From Wukongibacter sp050859025 (GTDB lineage Bacteria > Bacillota > Clostridia > Peptostreptococcales > Caminicellaceae), in assembly GCF_050859025.1 (NCBI RefSeq), contig NZ_CP138200.1:1302001-1366000 (forward strand): a DNA stretch of 64,000 nucleotides, read 5' to 3'. The stretch's first letter is position 1; the number at the start of each line of letters is the position of its first letter. Shown piece by piece: positions 36,536-45,589 of the stretch. Position numbers and translations under genes: made by a program. The notes beneath the pieces are model-generated. The model had not been told where the DNA came from. It searched no databases and saw nothing but the letters and a program-made list of their open reading frames with translations.

Positions 36536-37132
36536 ATGCTTTTTCCAGATTATATGGATACAAAAAGAGTCTATCATATAGTAAGTATTGTTGATTTAGA
36601 TAAGACACTTAAGTATGGAATAAAATATGATGATAAAAACACATATAAATCTAAGTATTATGAATTTCATAATCATATAGACAAATATAAAAGAGAGAAT
36701 ATACCTGATTGGGTTATAAGAAAGAGAGCCATATTTGCAAGTCTGAATTTCGCAAAGAATCATAAATTCCATTCCCATACAGCATTATTAGCCTTAAAAA
36801 TACGACCAGAAAAATGTTGGGTTGCAAATGAGAATCTAGCTAATGAAGTATATGAGCCATTTATATTACAAAGGCTTAAGGAGTATGATAAGGCAAAAAG
36901 ATATATGGAAATTGAAGGAAGTAAGATGTTAGATGATTATTGGCATACATCAAATTCCTTCAACAAAAATCTTGAGAATAGACTTGATAAATTACAGGGC
37001 TATGATGCAGAGGTATTAATATTTCACGATATAAGGCCAGAGGATATAGAAGTTTTATATATAATATCGGATCATAGAATGATGACAAAGAATGAGTGGA
37101 AAGAACATTTTTGCAACATGAAAAGAAACTAG
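36536..37132 (+). CDS. Protein of unknown function, 198 residues
   Basis: I do not recognise this protein with confidence. It is soluble and rich in His, Lys, Tyr and Asp. The opening DTKRVYHIVSIVDLDKTLKYGI followed by RAIFASLNFAKNHKFHSHTALLAL loosely recalls the layout of ADP-ribosyltransferase-like folds (a YHI-type strand, a helix ending in GI, later aromatic and acidic residues). No conserved catalytic glutamate can be fixed by eye. ATG 36536 follows GGGGTG, and a palindrome lies upstream. No partner gene is adjacent. Confidence 0.65.
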   Translation: MLFPDYMDTKRVYHIVSIVDLDKTLKYGIKYDDKNTYKSKYYEFHNHIDKYKRENIPDWVIRKRAIFASLNFAKNHKFHSHTALLALKIRPEKCWVANENLANEVYEPFILQRLKEYDKAKRYMEIEGSKMLDDYWHTSNSFNKNLENRLDKLQGYDAEVLIFHDIRPEDIEVLYIISDHRMMTKNEWKEHFCNMKRN

Positions 37133-37186
37133 AATAATCAAGATATATAGCAATGATACGTATAAATTTATAGTTTTATAGTGTAT

Positions 37187-37241
37187 AGAAAATTATAAAC
37201 CTATTAAAGTTATGGATAACTCTAATAGGTTTATAATTTTC
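37187..37241. repeat. Perfect long inverted repeat, family C
   Basis: The arms of about 18-20 bp contain AATTATAAACCTATTA and TAATAGGTTTATAATT around a 16-nt loop. A diverged relative occurs at 44775-44860 (AGAAAATTATAAATCTC... then TTATAGGCAAAGTTTACTTTGAGAA versus TATAGGCAATGCCTATTTTGAAAA here). It sits between converging genes and may also end transcription. Confidence 0.65.
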
Positions 37242-37312
37242 GTTATGTGTATAGGCAATGCCTATTTTGAAAATTTTTATAAAAGACTCTGTTCATCTAA
37301 TTTATACATCTA

Positions 37313-38863
37313 CTACTTAGAATTATCTTCTAAGGCTAAACTTAACATAGCATCTGAAGCAAGTAAAACGTGTTCGCTGCTAAATTCATCAGAATATTTA
37401 TTTATTTGATTATCGTTTTTGTTAATTTCAAAGCCTTTTTCCATAATATAAACTTTCTTATCATCCACTATATCTTCGATAACATAGGCTGCTGGATCAG
37501 AGGATCTAAACATATTCATATTCATTCTAAGACTAGGAGGTGGGGATTGAAGTCCAGCGCCATTTATAGAAGAATCAAAGAAATCGGTTAATTGATTCTT
37601 TATATTCTCCTTTAGATCTGATGAAGAAGTAGTTTTAGAAAGCTCGTTTAGAGATTTTAGTATATAAGATATACTTTTAGAAGAATATCTTATACTGTCA
37701 TTACCATCAAGATTAAATAGACCTAGATTATTATCCCAAGTTGAATTTACATTTTTATAAATCTCTTCTGAGGCATTAAGAAATAAGTTGAAATTAGTAT
37801 ACTCAAATCCCTTTGTAAGAGCTTCTATAGACTTAAAATGAGACGCAAGAGATGCTGCTTCTTTTGCATATCTACGGGATAGCATAAAACCATCTCTTTT
37901 TTCTCTTCCATAAAGCTCATCACAAAGACTCAGAGTAAAGTCTAGATGCTTCTTATCATTGTCTAAAATATCTAGAGCCTCAATGATTGAAGATATAAAA
38001 CTAGAAAGACTAGCTGTTTCAAGATTGATAATCTCATATTCATGATCTTCTAATATACGGAGAAGATCAGAAGCATATCCTTTAAAAGCTTCAGCTTTAT
38101 TAGAATCAAAGTACTTCCCATATTTAGGATAGCTGAGGGTTTTATAAAGTAAAGCATATGCGGAAATCATATATACTTGATCTTCCCAATCAACTTTAGC
38201 ATTATTATCGTATAGATTGATTTCGTCAAAATTGCAAGAAAAATCTTCTTTTTCTATAAAAAGACCGTCGTTATTTCTAAGATGATTATGACAGAACATA
38301 GCTTGGTTTATAGCTAAATCGAGTAAAATCATGGCTATAAGCTTCTCTTCTAGGGTTGTATTTTGATTTCTTTTAATTATGCTTTTATCGTATAAAAGCT
38401 TAGATAGATTTACTTCATTTAGAATCAATAGCCCCTGGTTCTTAGGGCTAAGCTTTCTTTCTAATTTTTCATTACCAAGATCAAGAGTAAAATTTGTTTC
38501 TTTTTCAAAACCATAATCGAGTGAGGATACTAAACTGGCTTTTGAATAGATTGCTTTTATTGGATTTAGATTTTTAATAAATTTGAAGCTCTTGTTGGGA
38601 GAAATTTCGTCTTCTTGTTTCAGGTTAGGATCAATGGCACATAAAAGACTTTGTAATTCATTGCTCTCATCGACACTTATATTGAATTCCTTACTAAGTT
38701 TTTTTATGTATCCATCTAAGGTAGTATTAGATATATTAGATTTTATACCAAATCCAGATAGCATTGATAAAGTCAAAATATTAGAAAAGGAATAAATCAA
38801 AGCTTGTCTACGAATATTCTCCTTTGAAAAATCTAAACTCTCAAGCAAACTTTTTGCGTCCAT
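37313..38863 (-). CDS. Hypothetical protein, 516 residues, predicted all-alpha
   Basis: No family is recognised. Start ATG 38863 (MDAKSLLESLDFS) follows GGCGGTGA; an in-frame start further up has no site. There is no signal peptide or membrane span. Repeated amphipathic helices with aromatic and acidic turns (EDQVYMISAYALLYKTL, EASEEIYKNVNSTWDNNLGLFNLDG) recall alpha/alpha-toroid proteins such as glycoside-hydrolase-like folds. The stretch NSTWDNNLGLFN is the sort of segment such folds use in substrate binding, but this is speculation. It lies alone on the minus strand. Confidence 0.7.
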   Translation of the reverse strand: MDAKSLLESLDFSKENIRRQALIYSFSNILTLSMLSGFGIKSNISNTTLDGYIKKLSKEFNISVDESNELQSLLCAIDPNLKQEDEISPNKSFKFIKNLNPIKAIYSKASLVSSLDYGFEKETNFTLDLGNEKLERKLSPKNQGLLILNEVNLSKLLYDKSIIKRNQNTTLEEKLIAMILLDLAINQAMFCHNHLRNNDGLFIEKEDFSCNFDEINLYDNNAKVDWEDQVYMISAYALLYKTLSYPKYGKYFDSNKAEAFKGYASDLLRILEDHEYEIINLETASLSSFISSIIEALDILDNDKKHLDFTLSLCDELYGREKRDGFMLSRRYAKEAASLASHFKSIEALTKGFEYTNFNLFLNASEEIYKNVNSTWDNNLGLFNLDGNDSIRYSSKSISYILKSLNELSKTTSSSDLKENIKNQLTDFFDSSINGAGLQSPPPSLRMNMNMFRSSDPAAYVIEDIVDDKKVYIMEKGFEINKNDNQINKYSDEFSSEHVLLASDAMLSLALEDNSK

Positions 38864-38899
38864 AATTTCACCGCCTTTATATAAGGATTCTAACAATTA

Positions 38900-39229
38900 T
38901 ACTATTATATATATATTTATAAAGTCCCATGATATTCTGACAATTGAGAAATGTACATAATAAATTTTTAGAATATACATAAAATCATTAAAAGGAAATA
39001 TTAATATCTCTTAAAAATTTAAAATCTGGTATTTCCATTTTACTAGCTAGGGGTGAGATTAATAGTGCTACTTGAACATCTATATAGACAAAGCCTGTTC
39101 TTTCAGATTTTCTGTAAATAATCTGGGTTTAACTTAGATAAGAAGTGATATATAATGGAATAGGATAAATTATTAGCGGACAATAGAGATAAAGCAACTT
39201 TGAAATTTATTTTGAATCTTAATGTTGCT
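38900..39229. other. Intergenic region with repeat fragments
   Basis: No gene is seen. GTATTTCCATTTTACTAGCT at 39029 recurs with one change at 53466, and AGCAACTTTGAAATTTATTT...AATGTTGCT (39193-39230) resembles part of the hairpin at 45437-45527. These look like pieces of further dispersed repeats. Confidence 0.5.
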
Positions 39230-39335
39230 TATAGGGATTTTAGTAAAGACTTTAATTTATACATGTTCAAAACTCCCAGAAGTACTGAGTATTTGTACAT
39301 GTATAAATTAAGTTTTACTATGTAAACCCTATATC
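39230..39335. repeat. Palindromic repeat family A, copy 3
   Basis: This copy has ends TATAGGGATTTTAGTAAAG and AAACCCTATA and arms CTTTAATTTATACATG and CATGTATAAATTAAG. Its centre resembles that of copy 4, so copies 3 and 4 form a subgroup. It ends only a few bases before the ribosome-binding region of the next gene. Confidence 0.87.
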
Positions 39336-39345
39336 TATAGAAAGG

Positions 39346-40341
39346 ATGAACATTGTGAAAGTAGGTAAGCTTGATTCAGAGTTATTGCAAAAAATAATAT
39401 TTAGTAATATTAAACTACATAGAGATGAAGTAATGGTTAGGCCGGGAATAGGAGAAGACTGTGCTGTAGTAGATTTTGGAGAATATGCTTTGGTTATGTC
39501 AACTGACCCAATAACAGGTGCATCAAGTGAAGTAGGAAAGCTGGCAGTACATATAAATTGTAATGATATTGCTACTAATGGAATAGAGCCATTAGGTCTA
39601 ATGATGACCATTTTAGCACCAGAAGGGACTACAGAAAATGAAATAGAAGAGATTATGAAGCAGGCGTCCTATGAAGCAGGTAAACTAAATGTAGAGATAA
39701 TAGGTGGGCATACAGAAATAACAGGAGCGGTAAATAGAATAGTTATCTCAGCTACTGCTATTGGAAGACAACTGAAATCAAAGATAGTTAAATCATTGGG
39801 TGTTAAGGTCGGAGACAAAATAATTATGACTAAAACCGCAGGTCTTGAGGGTACTGGCATAATAGCTCACGACCTTGAAAATAAATTGAATTCGACATTT
39901 TCCCGGGAAATAATTGAAAATGCAAAAAAAATGGTAAATTATATAAGTGTGGTTAAGGAAGGTGTTATCTCTGGTAAAATAGGAGCAAGCAGTATGCATG
40001 ATGTTACTGAAGGTGGAATTTTGGGAGCTGTATGGGAGATTTGTAGAGCGTCAAAATTGGGTTGTAATATTTATAAGGGAAGAATTACTGTGGCTAAGGA
40101 GACAGCTGAGATTTGTAAATTTTTCAATATAGATCCCCTTAGACTCGTTTCCAGTGGAACAATGCTAATAACAATAAACCCAGAAAAGGAAGATGAACTG
40201 ATTTGTGAGCTTAGAAAAAATAAAGTAAAGGCCAGTGTTATAGGAGAAATTACAGAGGATGGATGTCTTTTAATAGAAAATGATAAGAAAATCGAGATAG
40301 AGCCACCGGAAAGCGATGAATTGTATAAGGTTATAAAATAA
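39346..40341 (+). CDS. AIR-synthase-related protein (PurM/HypE-like)
   Basis: This 331-residue protein has the two-domain PurM fold, N-terminal ATP-binding (GIGEDCAVVDFG, then STDPITGASSEVGKLAVHINCNDIATNG) and C-terminal (SSMHDVTEGGILGAVWEI). Relatives are HypE and thiamine-phosphate kinase, which act on phosphorylated or carbamoylated intermediates. No hydrogenase or thiamine genes are near, and this branch is found as an orphan in many Clostridia, so the substrate is unknown. ATG 39346 follows AAAGGATG. Confidence 0.82.
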   Translation: MNIVKVGKLDSELLQKIIFSNIKLHRDEVMVRPGIGEDCAVVDFGEYALVMSTDPITGASSEVGKLAVHINCNDIATNGIEPLGLMMTILAPEGTTENEIEEIMKQASYEAGKLNVEIIGGHTEITGAVNRIVISATAIGRQLKSKIVKSLGVKVGDKIIMTKTAGLEGTGIIAHDLENKLNSTFSREIIENAKKMVNYISVVKEGVISGKIGASSMHDVTEGGILGAVWEICRASKLGCNIYKGRITVAKETAEICKFFNIDPLRLVSSGTMLITINPEKEDELICELRKNKVKASVIGEITEDGCLLIENDKKIEIEPPESDELYKVIK

Positions 40342-40683
40342 AATATTTACTTGAAACTCTCTATAAAAAAATCTGAGGAGCAATATCCTCAGATTTTTAA
40401 TTTTGATAGACTTTTTTAGGAAAATGGAATTAAAATCAAAATGTCAAATTCTATCTGAAATGCAAGAAAATGATGTAAAATATGACTGTTATAGTCAAAA
40501 TAATCAGATTATATATATGTAGTCTAAAACATGGAACTACAAGGGTTTGAAGGATGGTTTTGGAATATTAAATTCTAATTACATTTGTTTACATTGAGTT
40601 GACATAAAGTTACTTTAAATGATATAAATAGACTGTAAGTGAACAAAATTTGTAGAAAAAACAACATAAAGGGGGATAATCTG
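40342..40683. other. Leader region before the amidase gene
   Basis: A weak hairpin TCTGAGGA...TCCTCAGATTTTT (40370-40400) probably terminates the previous gene. The rest is AT-rich without a gene; no riboswitch is recognised. Confidence 0.55.
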
Positions 40684-42774
40684 ATGAAGAAAACACTATC
40701 GTTATTACTGGTAGTTATGATGTTTATGAGTATGACGATAACTTCCTTCGGGGCCAAAAAATTTGAGAAGGAAACCTTACATATTATTGATGCTACTACG
40801 GATAAAGAATACGATGTTGATGTTGTTAATCTAATCATGGGAGGAAAGGATGTCATATCTGATGTTCCTGGTATGTTGTTTGACAGCAGAACTTTAGTGC
40901 CGGTTAGGTTTATTAGTGAAAACCTAGGAGCGGAGGTTTTATGGAATCAAGAGAATAAAGAAGCAACAATAAAGACTGAGAAAAAAGAGATTGTACTTAA
41001 GATTGATAGTCCAAAGGTTTATGTAAATGGTACAGAGCATACTCTTCCTGATAACGTCCCAGCAAAACTGCTAGGATATGAGGGAAACTTTAGAACAATG
41101 GTTCCATTAAGATTTGTTTCAGAACAGCTGGGGATGGAAGTAGGCTGGATAGGTGAAACTATGACTGCGACTATAGATAAGCCCCTACAGAAAATCAAGA
41201 ATATTACATATGATGGTTCGGAAAAATTCCCTGAAATTGTGATAAAGACTACAGGAGAAGTTGGAACTTCATCATTCTTCCTAAATGGTAGTGAAGTTGG
41301 GGGAGAAGACAGACTTGTAGTAGATATCCCAAACACAATTTTGGAGATCGAAGATGAATCTTTGCTAGATGATAAAGGATTAGTAAATATAGACATATAT
41401 GAGAGAGAAGTAAAATCAATTCGTGCTTCTCAGTTTGAAGTGAATCCATACAAGACAAGGATAGTTGTAGATGTTGATAAGAAAAAAGGATATGAAACAT
41501 TCTATAATGAAGAAAAGAAAGAATTAAGAATAAAGCTTATAAACTCTGTTAGAGACATAAGAGTTGATAATATTTACAATGTTGATACAGTTGTAATCAA
41601 AACAGCAGAAGAACCTTCCTACAATATCATACCTCTAGATGGTAAGGTAGTTATAGATGTCTTAGACAGTGTACTAAAGTATAGCGGAGAAGAAATAGAC
41701 ATTGATGAAGGTGCAATAAGAGGAGTTAGATTTGCACAGTTTAGCCCTGACCATAATTATGCCCCTGATGATAAGGTAACTAGGGTTGTTGTCGATCTAG
41801 ATGATGATATGGGTATGGATAATGTGTATATAGAGCATGCTGAAAATGAGATATATGTCTTTGTTGCAGGCAAGCCCCTTGATGGATTTGACTACTATAA
41901 GGATAGTATTAACGTAGCTAAGCTTGAAATAAGCACAGATGGAGAAGGGGAGTATACAAAGACCTATGATAAATCAAAGCAGGAAGTAACTATTAAGCTA
42001 TTAAAGGATAGTATAGCCCTACAAGACTTACAAATGGACATAGATGATAGTATTGTAAAGAATATAAAAGTTGATGATAGCAAAAGTGAAGAATACTATT
42101 ATATAAATATAAAGCTTGCTAATGCTACAACCTTTGAGGATAATTCAGATGGTGATAATCCTGATAAAATAATGCTTAGCTTTACCAATAATACTATAAA
42201 AGAATCTATATATAAGGATAAGCTTATTGTTATCGACCCTGGTCATGGTGGTCATGACCCAGGAGCAACTAGTCCAAATCTTAAGATGAAGGAGAAGGAT
42301 GTTGTTCTAGATGTTTCCTTAAAGCTTAAAAAGCTTCTTGAGAATCAAGGCTTTAAAGTTTATATGACTCGTGAAGACGATAATTATATTGGGCTGTATG
42401 ATAGATCTGGTATAGCAAATGAGCTTGGTGCTGATGCATTTGTAAGTGTACATGCCAATGCTCATTCAAAAAGTAGTGTAGAAGGGGTTCAGGTACTTTA
42501 TAATCCGAACGATGGTAGAGATAATAAAACCTTTGCATACATGACGAGAAACTCACTGGTTAAAGAGTTAGGTACACCAGATAAAGGAATAATTCAAAGA
42601 CCTAAGCTAGTAGTTATCAGAGAAACAAAGATGCCGGCTGTTTTATTAGAATTAGGATTTCTGACAAATCCTAGGGAAGAGAAGATGCTTGAGCAAAAAG
42701 ATTATAGACAAAAATGTGCTGAGGGTGCATATAAAGGAATAATCGAGTATTTCGACAAGGTTATAATGAAATAG
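40684..42774 (+). CDS. Exported N-acetylmuramoyl-L-alanine amidase with copper-amine-oxidase-like and AMIN domains
   Basis: This enzyme cleaves the amide link between MurNAc and the stem peptide. ATG 40684 follows AAAGGGGG and gives a signal peptide (KKTLSLLLVVMMFMSMTITSFGA). Two copper-amine-oxidase-N1 repeats follow (LVPVRFISENLGAEVLW and MVPLRFVSEQLGMEVGW), then several AMIN-type beta segments that target the wall (about 170-500). The Amidase_3 domain occupies about 514-690, with zinc-ligand and catalytic residues in DPGHGGHD, MKEKD, SVHANA and LLELGFL. It has about 696 residues and stands alone. Confidence 0.93.
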   Translation: MKKTLSLLLVVMMFMSMTITSFGAKKFEKETLHIIDATTDKEYDVDVVNLIMGGKDVISDVPGMLFDSRTLVPVRFISENLGAEVLWNQENKEATIKTEKKEIVLKIDSPKVYVNGTEHTLPDNVPAKLLGYEGNFRTMVPLRFVSEQLGMEVGWIGETMTATIDKPLQKIKNITYDGSEKFPEIVIKTTGEVGTSSFFLNGSEVGGEDRLVVDIPNTILEIEDESLLDDKGLVNIDIYEREVKSIRASQFEVNPYKTRIVVDVDKKKGYETFYNEEKKELRIKLINSVRDIRVDNIYNVDTVVIKTAEEPSYNIIPLDGKVVIDVLDSVLKYSGEEIDIDEGAIRGVRFAQFSPDHNYAPDDKVTRVVVDLDDDMGMDNVYIEHAENEIYVFVAGKPLDGFDYYKDSINVAKLEISTDGEGEYTKTYDKSKQEVTIKLLKDSIALQDLQMDIDDSIVKNIKVDDSKSEEYYYINIKLANATTFEDNSDGDNPDKIMLSFTNNTIKESIYKDKLIVIDPGHGGHDPGATSPNLKMKEKDVVLDVSLKLKKLLENQGFKVYMTREDDNYIGLYDRSGIANELGADAFVSVHANAHSKSSVEGVQVLYNPNDGRDNKTFAYMTRNSLVKELGTPDKGIIQRPKLVVIRETKMPAVLLELGFLTNPREEKMLEQKDYRQKCAEGAYKGIIEYFDKVIMK

Positions 42775-42815
42775 AAGAGGCGATGTTATAAAATCATCTT
42801 TTGAGTTTAGCCACA

Positions 42816-42878
42816 GGGTGTTTCAAAATGAATGAATTTAAAATAATATAAATTCTTCATTTTGAGGCATCCTATTTT
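42816..42878 (+). terminator. Long hairpin terminator after the amidase gene
   Basis: AGGGTGTTTCAAAATGAATGAATTT pairs, with few mismatches, with AAATTCTTCATTTTGAGGCATCCT in two arms of about 24 bp; T-rich sequence follows. Confidence 0.8.
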
Positions 42879-42972
42879 TATTGAAAAATATATATTATAT
42901 GTATATAAAAAGGGTAAGTAACTATATATAATGTAATATTATAACAAAAGAGATTTAAAGGAGTGAGAAAAA

Positions 42973-43491
42973 ATGCTATTAGGCTACTTGTTTATATTCA
43001 TTGCAAGGGTCACCGATGTATCACTATTTACCATAAGGATGCTTTTCATAGTAAGGGGAAGAAAGCGTCAAGCAGCAGTTATAGGTTTTTTTGAGGTTAT
43101 TATATACATAACTGCACTTGGAAAGGTAGTAAGCGGTTTATCGGATTTTAGAAATTTGATAGTCTATGCTTTAGGCTATGCTTGTGGAAATTATGTTGGT
43201 GGTTTGATTGAGGAAAAGATTGCAATAGGTAAGATTACGGCTCAAATCGTTTGTCAATATCCAAATGGTCAAAATCTAGCTGAGAAGCTTAGGAACAAAG
43301 GATTTGGAGTTACTCTTGTTGAAGGCCAAGGTAGGAATGGAAAAAGAGAGATACTTAATGTAATGCTAAATAGAAAGGATACTAAAAATTTATATGAAGT
43401 AATAGATGAACTTGAACAAAGACCATTTGTAACTGTATTGGATATAAGAAGTATAAAGGGTGGATATTTTACTAAGAGAAAAAGGCGATAG
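42973..43491 (+). CDS. UPF0316 membrane protein (DUF5698-DUF2179)
   Basis: This 172-residue protein has an N-terminal membrane part of about three spans (GYLFIFIARVTDVSLFTIRML, AAVIGFFEVIIYITALGKVV) and a C-terminal DUF2179 ligand-binding-like domain (KRKDTKNLYEVIDELEQRPFVTVLDIR type). The family is widespread in Firmicutes with no established role. ATG 42973 follows AAAGGAGTG. Confidence 0.88.
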   Translation: MLLGYLFIFIARVTDVSLFTIRMLFIVRGRKRQAAVIGFFEVIIYITALGKVVSGLSDFRNLIVYALGYACGNYVGGLIEEKIAIGKITAQIVCQYPNGQNLAEKLRNKGFGVTLVEGQGRNGKREILNVMLNRKDTKNLYEVIDELEQRPFVTVLDIRSIKGGYFTKRKRR

Positions 43492-43592
43492 TGAGTAGTA
43501 TATAACCGCTCCTTCTATTTGAGGTTATTTTTCGAAGAAAGATCTGGGCAAAACGAAGGGGTCCGATGTCCTTAAGTTATTATTCTTCTTTT

Positions 43593-43632
43593 AAAGTCAG
43601 GAATCAAAAGCTTCCTAGACTTAAAAAAATTT
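43593..43632. terminator. Hairpin between the UPF0316 and GerM genes
   Basis: AAAGTCAGGAA pairs with TTCCTAGACTT (one bulge) around an 8-nt loop, followed by AAAAAAATTTT. It is probably a transcription end readable on both strands. Confidence 0.5.
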
Positions 43633-43719
43633 TATGGACCAATATTTAAAAATAGACATAGTATCACTACCCTCCTAATATAATTAAATATACAGCTTTG
43701 ATTAGGGAGGAGTGTTGAC

Positions 43720-44733
43720 ATGGAGCGTAAAAAGCTTATAGCAATAGTACTATCGGCTTGCTTGGTATTGAGTTTGGTGGTATGGAAGGGTACTGGCATG
43801 CTTAAAGCATTTTTAAACAGCGATAATGAGCAAGTACCAACACTAATTGAGAGTCCAGAAGATGATCAGAACTTAAGAAATACAGTTTTGTATTATAAAG
43901 ATGATAAAGGATTTCTTGTTCCAGTTATGAGAAAGATACCGTGGCCAGAAGGTAAGGGAATTGGTAAAGCTGCAATAAGAGCATTGGTAGATACTCCGGC
44001 CAACAGAGCAGATATGGAGAGTATTGGCTTGACTCCAGTGTTACCAGCTAATACTGAAATTATTGGTATGAGTATAGTTGATGGGCTTTGTAGGGTAGAC
44101 TTCACAGCTGATTTTCTGAACTATGGAAACAAAGAAGATGAATTGGCTATTGCTAAGTCTATAGTATATACGTTAACTGAGTTTCCAACTGTAGACAATG
44201 TTCAAATAATGATTGAAGGGCAATATCCAAAAGAACTTACCTATGGATTAAATGTTTCAAACCCACTTGCAAGAAGAAATATAAACTATAGTGGAAATGA
44301 TAAGAATAAGGGTAAGGTTATAGTATATTATCAGGGAACTGTTACTGGAATGGATAATTATTTTGTACCCGTAACAAAGGATGTTGAGGCGGGGGAAGAG
44401 GTAACAGCTGTTGCAGTATTAGAAACCTTAATTGCAGGGCCTACAGAAGATTCTGGTCTATTTAGTACAATTCCGAGCAACCTACAGGTTAGAAATGTTG
44501 ACCTTATTGATGGAGTGGCATATGTAGATTTTAATGAAGAAATAAAAGAAATAAAAGATACAAGTATAGCTCAGGATATAGTAAAATCAATTGCATTAAC
44601 TTTAAGAGAATATTATGGAAGTGAAAATTGTGTAGAAAAAATAAGCTTAATGGCTGGTGGAAAAGAAATTGACTTCGGAGAAGTGGTAAAAGAAGAACCA
44701 GCAGCAATACCAACTTTTGCAAATGAGTATTAA
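43720..44733 (+). CDS. gerM: GerM-like protein with two GerMN domains
   Basis: GerM takes part in sporulation and spore germination in Bacillus. This 337-residue protein has one N-terminal membrane anchor (LIAIVLSACLVLSLVVW) and two GerMN domains (about 55-170 and 195-320), with matching cores VDGLCRVDFTADFLNYG and IDGVAYVDFNEEIKEI. ATG 43720 follows GGGAGGAGTG. It heads the gene order gerM-rph-rdgB-yfcE that is conserved from Bacillus, which supports the assignment and suggests the host forms spores or descends from spore formers. Confidence 0.9.
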   Translation: MERKKLIAIVLSACLVLSLVVWKGTGMLKAFLNSDNEQVPTLIESPEDDQNLRNTVLYYKDDKGFLVPVMRKIPWPEGKGIGKAAIRALVDTPANRADMESIGLTPVLPANTEIIGMSIVDGLCRVDFTADFLNYGNKEDELAIAKSIVYTLTEFPTVDNVQIMIEGQYPKELTYGLNVSNPLARRNINYSGNDKNKGKVIVYYQGTVTGMDNYFVPVTKDVEAGEEVTAVAVLETLIAGPTEDSGLFSTIPSNLQVRNVDLIDGVAYVDFNEEIKEIKDTSIAQDIVKSIALTLREYYGSENCVEKISLMAGGKEIDFGEVVKEEPAAIPTFANEY

Positions 44734-44758
44734 AATCCAGGGAAACCTGGATTTTTTT
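44733..44758 (+). terminator. Terminator after gerM
   Basis: AAATCCAGG/CCTGGATTT is a perfect stem with a GAAA-type loop and a T run. Confidence 0.92.
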
Positions 44759-44774
44759 ATAGTATTTTATAGTA

Positions 44775-44860
44775 TATAGAAAATTATAAATCTCTTGAAG
44801 CCTAGTATAACTTTATAATTTTTCTTATGTTTATAGGCAAAGTTTACTTTGAGAATCATT
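44775..44860. repeat. Diverged relative of repeat family C
   Basis: AGAAAATTATAAATCTC...CTTTATAATTTTTCTTATG and the following TATAGGCAAAGTTTACTTTGAGAA align with 37187-37285. The stem is much less perfect here. It abuts family A copy 4. Confidence 0.5.
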
Positions 44861-44965
44861 ATAGGGATTCAAGTAGAGACTTTAATTTATACATGTCCAA
44901 AACTCTCAGAAACACTGAGTATTTGTACATGTATAAATTAAGTTCTACTATTTGAACCCTATATA
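44861..44965. repeat. Palindromic repeat family A, copy 4
   Basis: This copy has ends ATAGGGATTCAAGTAGAG and TTGAACCCTATAT and arms CTTTAATTTATACATG and CATGTATAAATTAAG. Together with copies 5 and 6 it makes a cluster of three within about 540 bp upstream of rph. Confidence 0.9.
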
Positions 44966-45022
44966 AAAGACTTTTTTCTTTTTTTTTTGCAAAAAATCAA
45001 CTTTTCCATATACTAGGCCAAT

Positions 45023-45128
45023 TATAGAGAGTTCCAAGTAAATCTTAATTTATACATATCAAAATATCCGATTCTTCTGGGGACTTTTTGATGTGTATAA
45101 ATTAAAGTTTTGACTGGAATCTCTATAG
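45023..45128. repeat. Palindromic repeat family A, copy 5
   Basis: The ends are TATAGAGAGTTCCAAG and GACTGGAATCTCTATA and the arms AATTTATACATATCAAAA and TTTTTGATGTGTATAAATT. It is nearly identical to copy 2 except in the centre. Confidence 0.9.
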
Positions 45129-45293
45129 TTGGAAATAATGATATTAAAGAATACTATATAGAATATTTGCATTTAAGCTCTACAAGTAAAATTTTGTAAC
45201 AGATATAATAGTAATGTGATAAAATATATTAAGTATAGAGAGACAAGATAGGAATTGCAACTCAATTTTAAGCTTTAATATGATAGGGTTCAT

Positions 45294-45397
45294 ATAGGGA
45301 TTCAAGTAGAGAACTTAATTTATATCTATCAAAATAATTAGTGCTTTTAATAGTTTTTGATGGGTATAAAGCAAAATCTCTATCTGAATCTCTATAG
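45294..45397. repeat. Palindromic repeat family A, copy 6
   Basis: The ends are ATAGGGATTCAAGTAGAG and TCTGAATCTCTATAG; the inner arms TATCTATCAAAA and TTTTTGATGGGTATA are more diverged than in the other copies. Confidence 0.8.
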
Positions 45398-45436
45398 TCG
45401 CAGCACTCTAGAGTGTAGTAATTTTTATTATAGATA

Positions 45437-45527
45437 AGCAACTTCAAGGTTAAATAAATTTTCATAGAAAAATGTAGAAGCGTTCATTATTTCTATAAAA
45501 ATTTATTTTAAATCTTAATGTTGCATA
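45437..45527. repeat. Imperfect hairpin element upstream of rph
   Basis: AGCAACTTCAAGGTTAAATA and, about 60 bp on, TTTATTTTAAATCTTAATGT form approximate complementary arms. A half-like copy is seen at 39193-39230. It may be another dispersed hairpin family. Confidence 0.45.
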
Positions 45528-45589
45528 TCAATAGTTACTATAAAAAATAGTTTGTAGGGTGTTAGAGCTATACAGAAGGGAGAAATATC

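Noticed and set aside
37212..37591. Short + strand frames at the end of the 37313-38863 gene
   Set aside because: They lie antisense to a long well-formed gene or within an inverted repeat.
40342..40683. Riboswitch upstream of the amidase gene
   Set aside because: Only a simple terminator-like hairpin is visible; no known aptamer pattern could be recognised.
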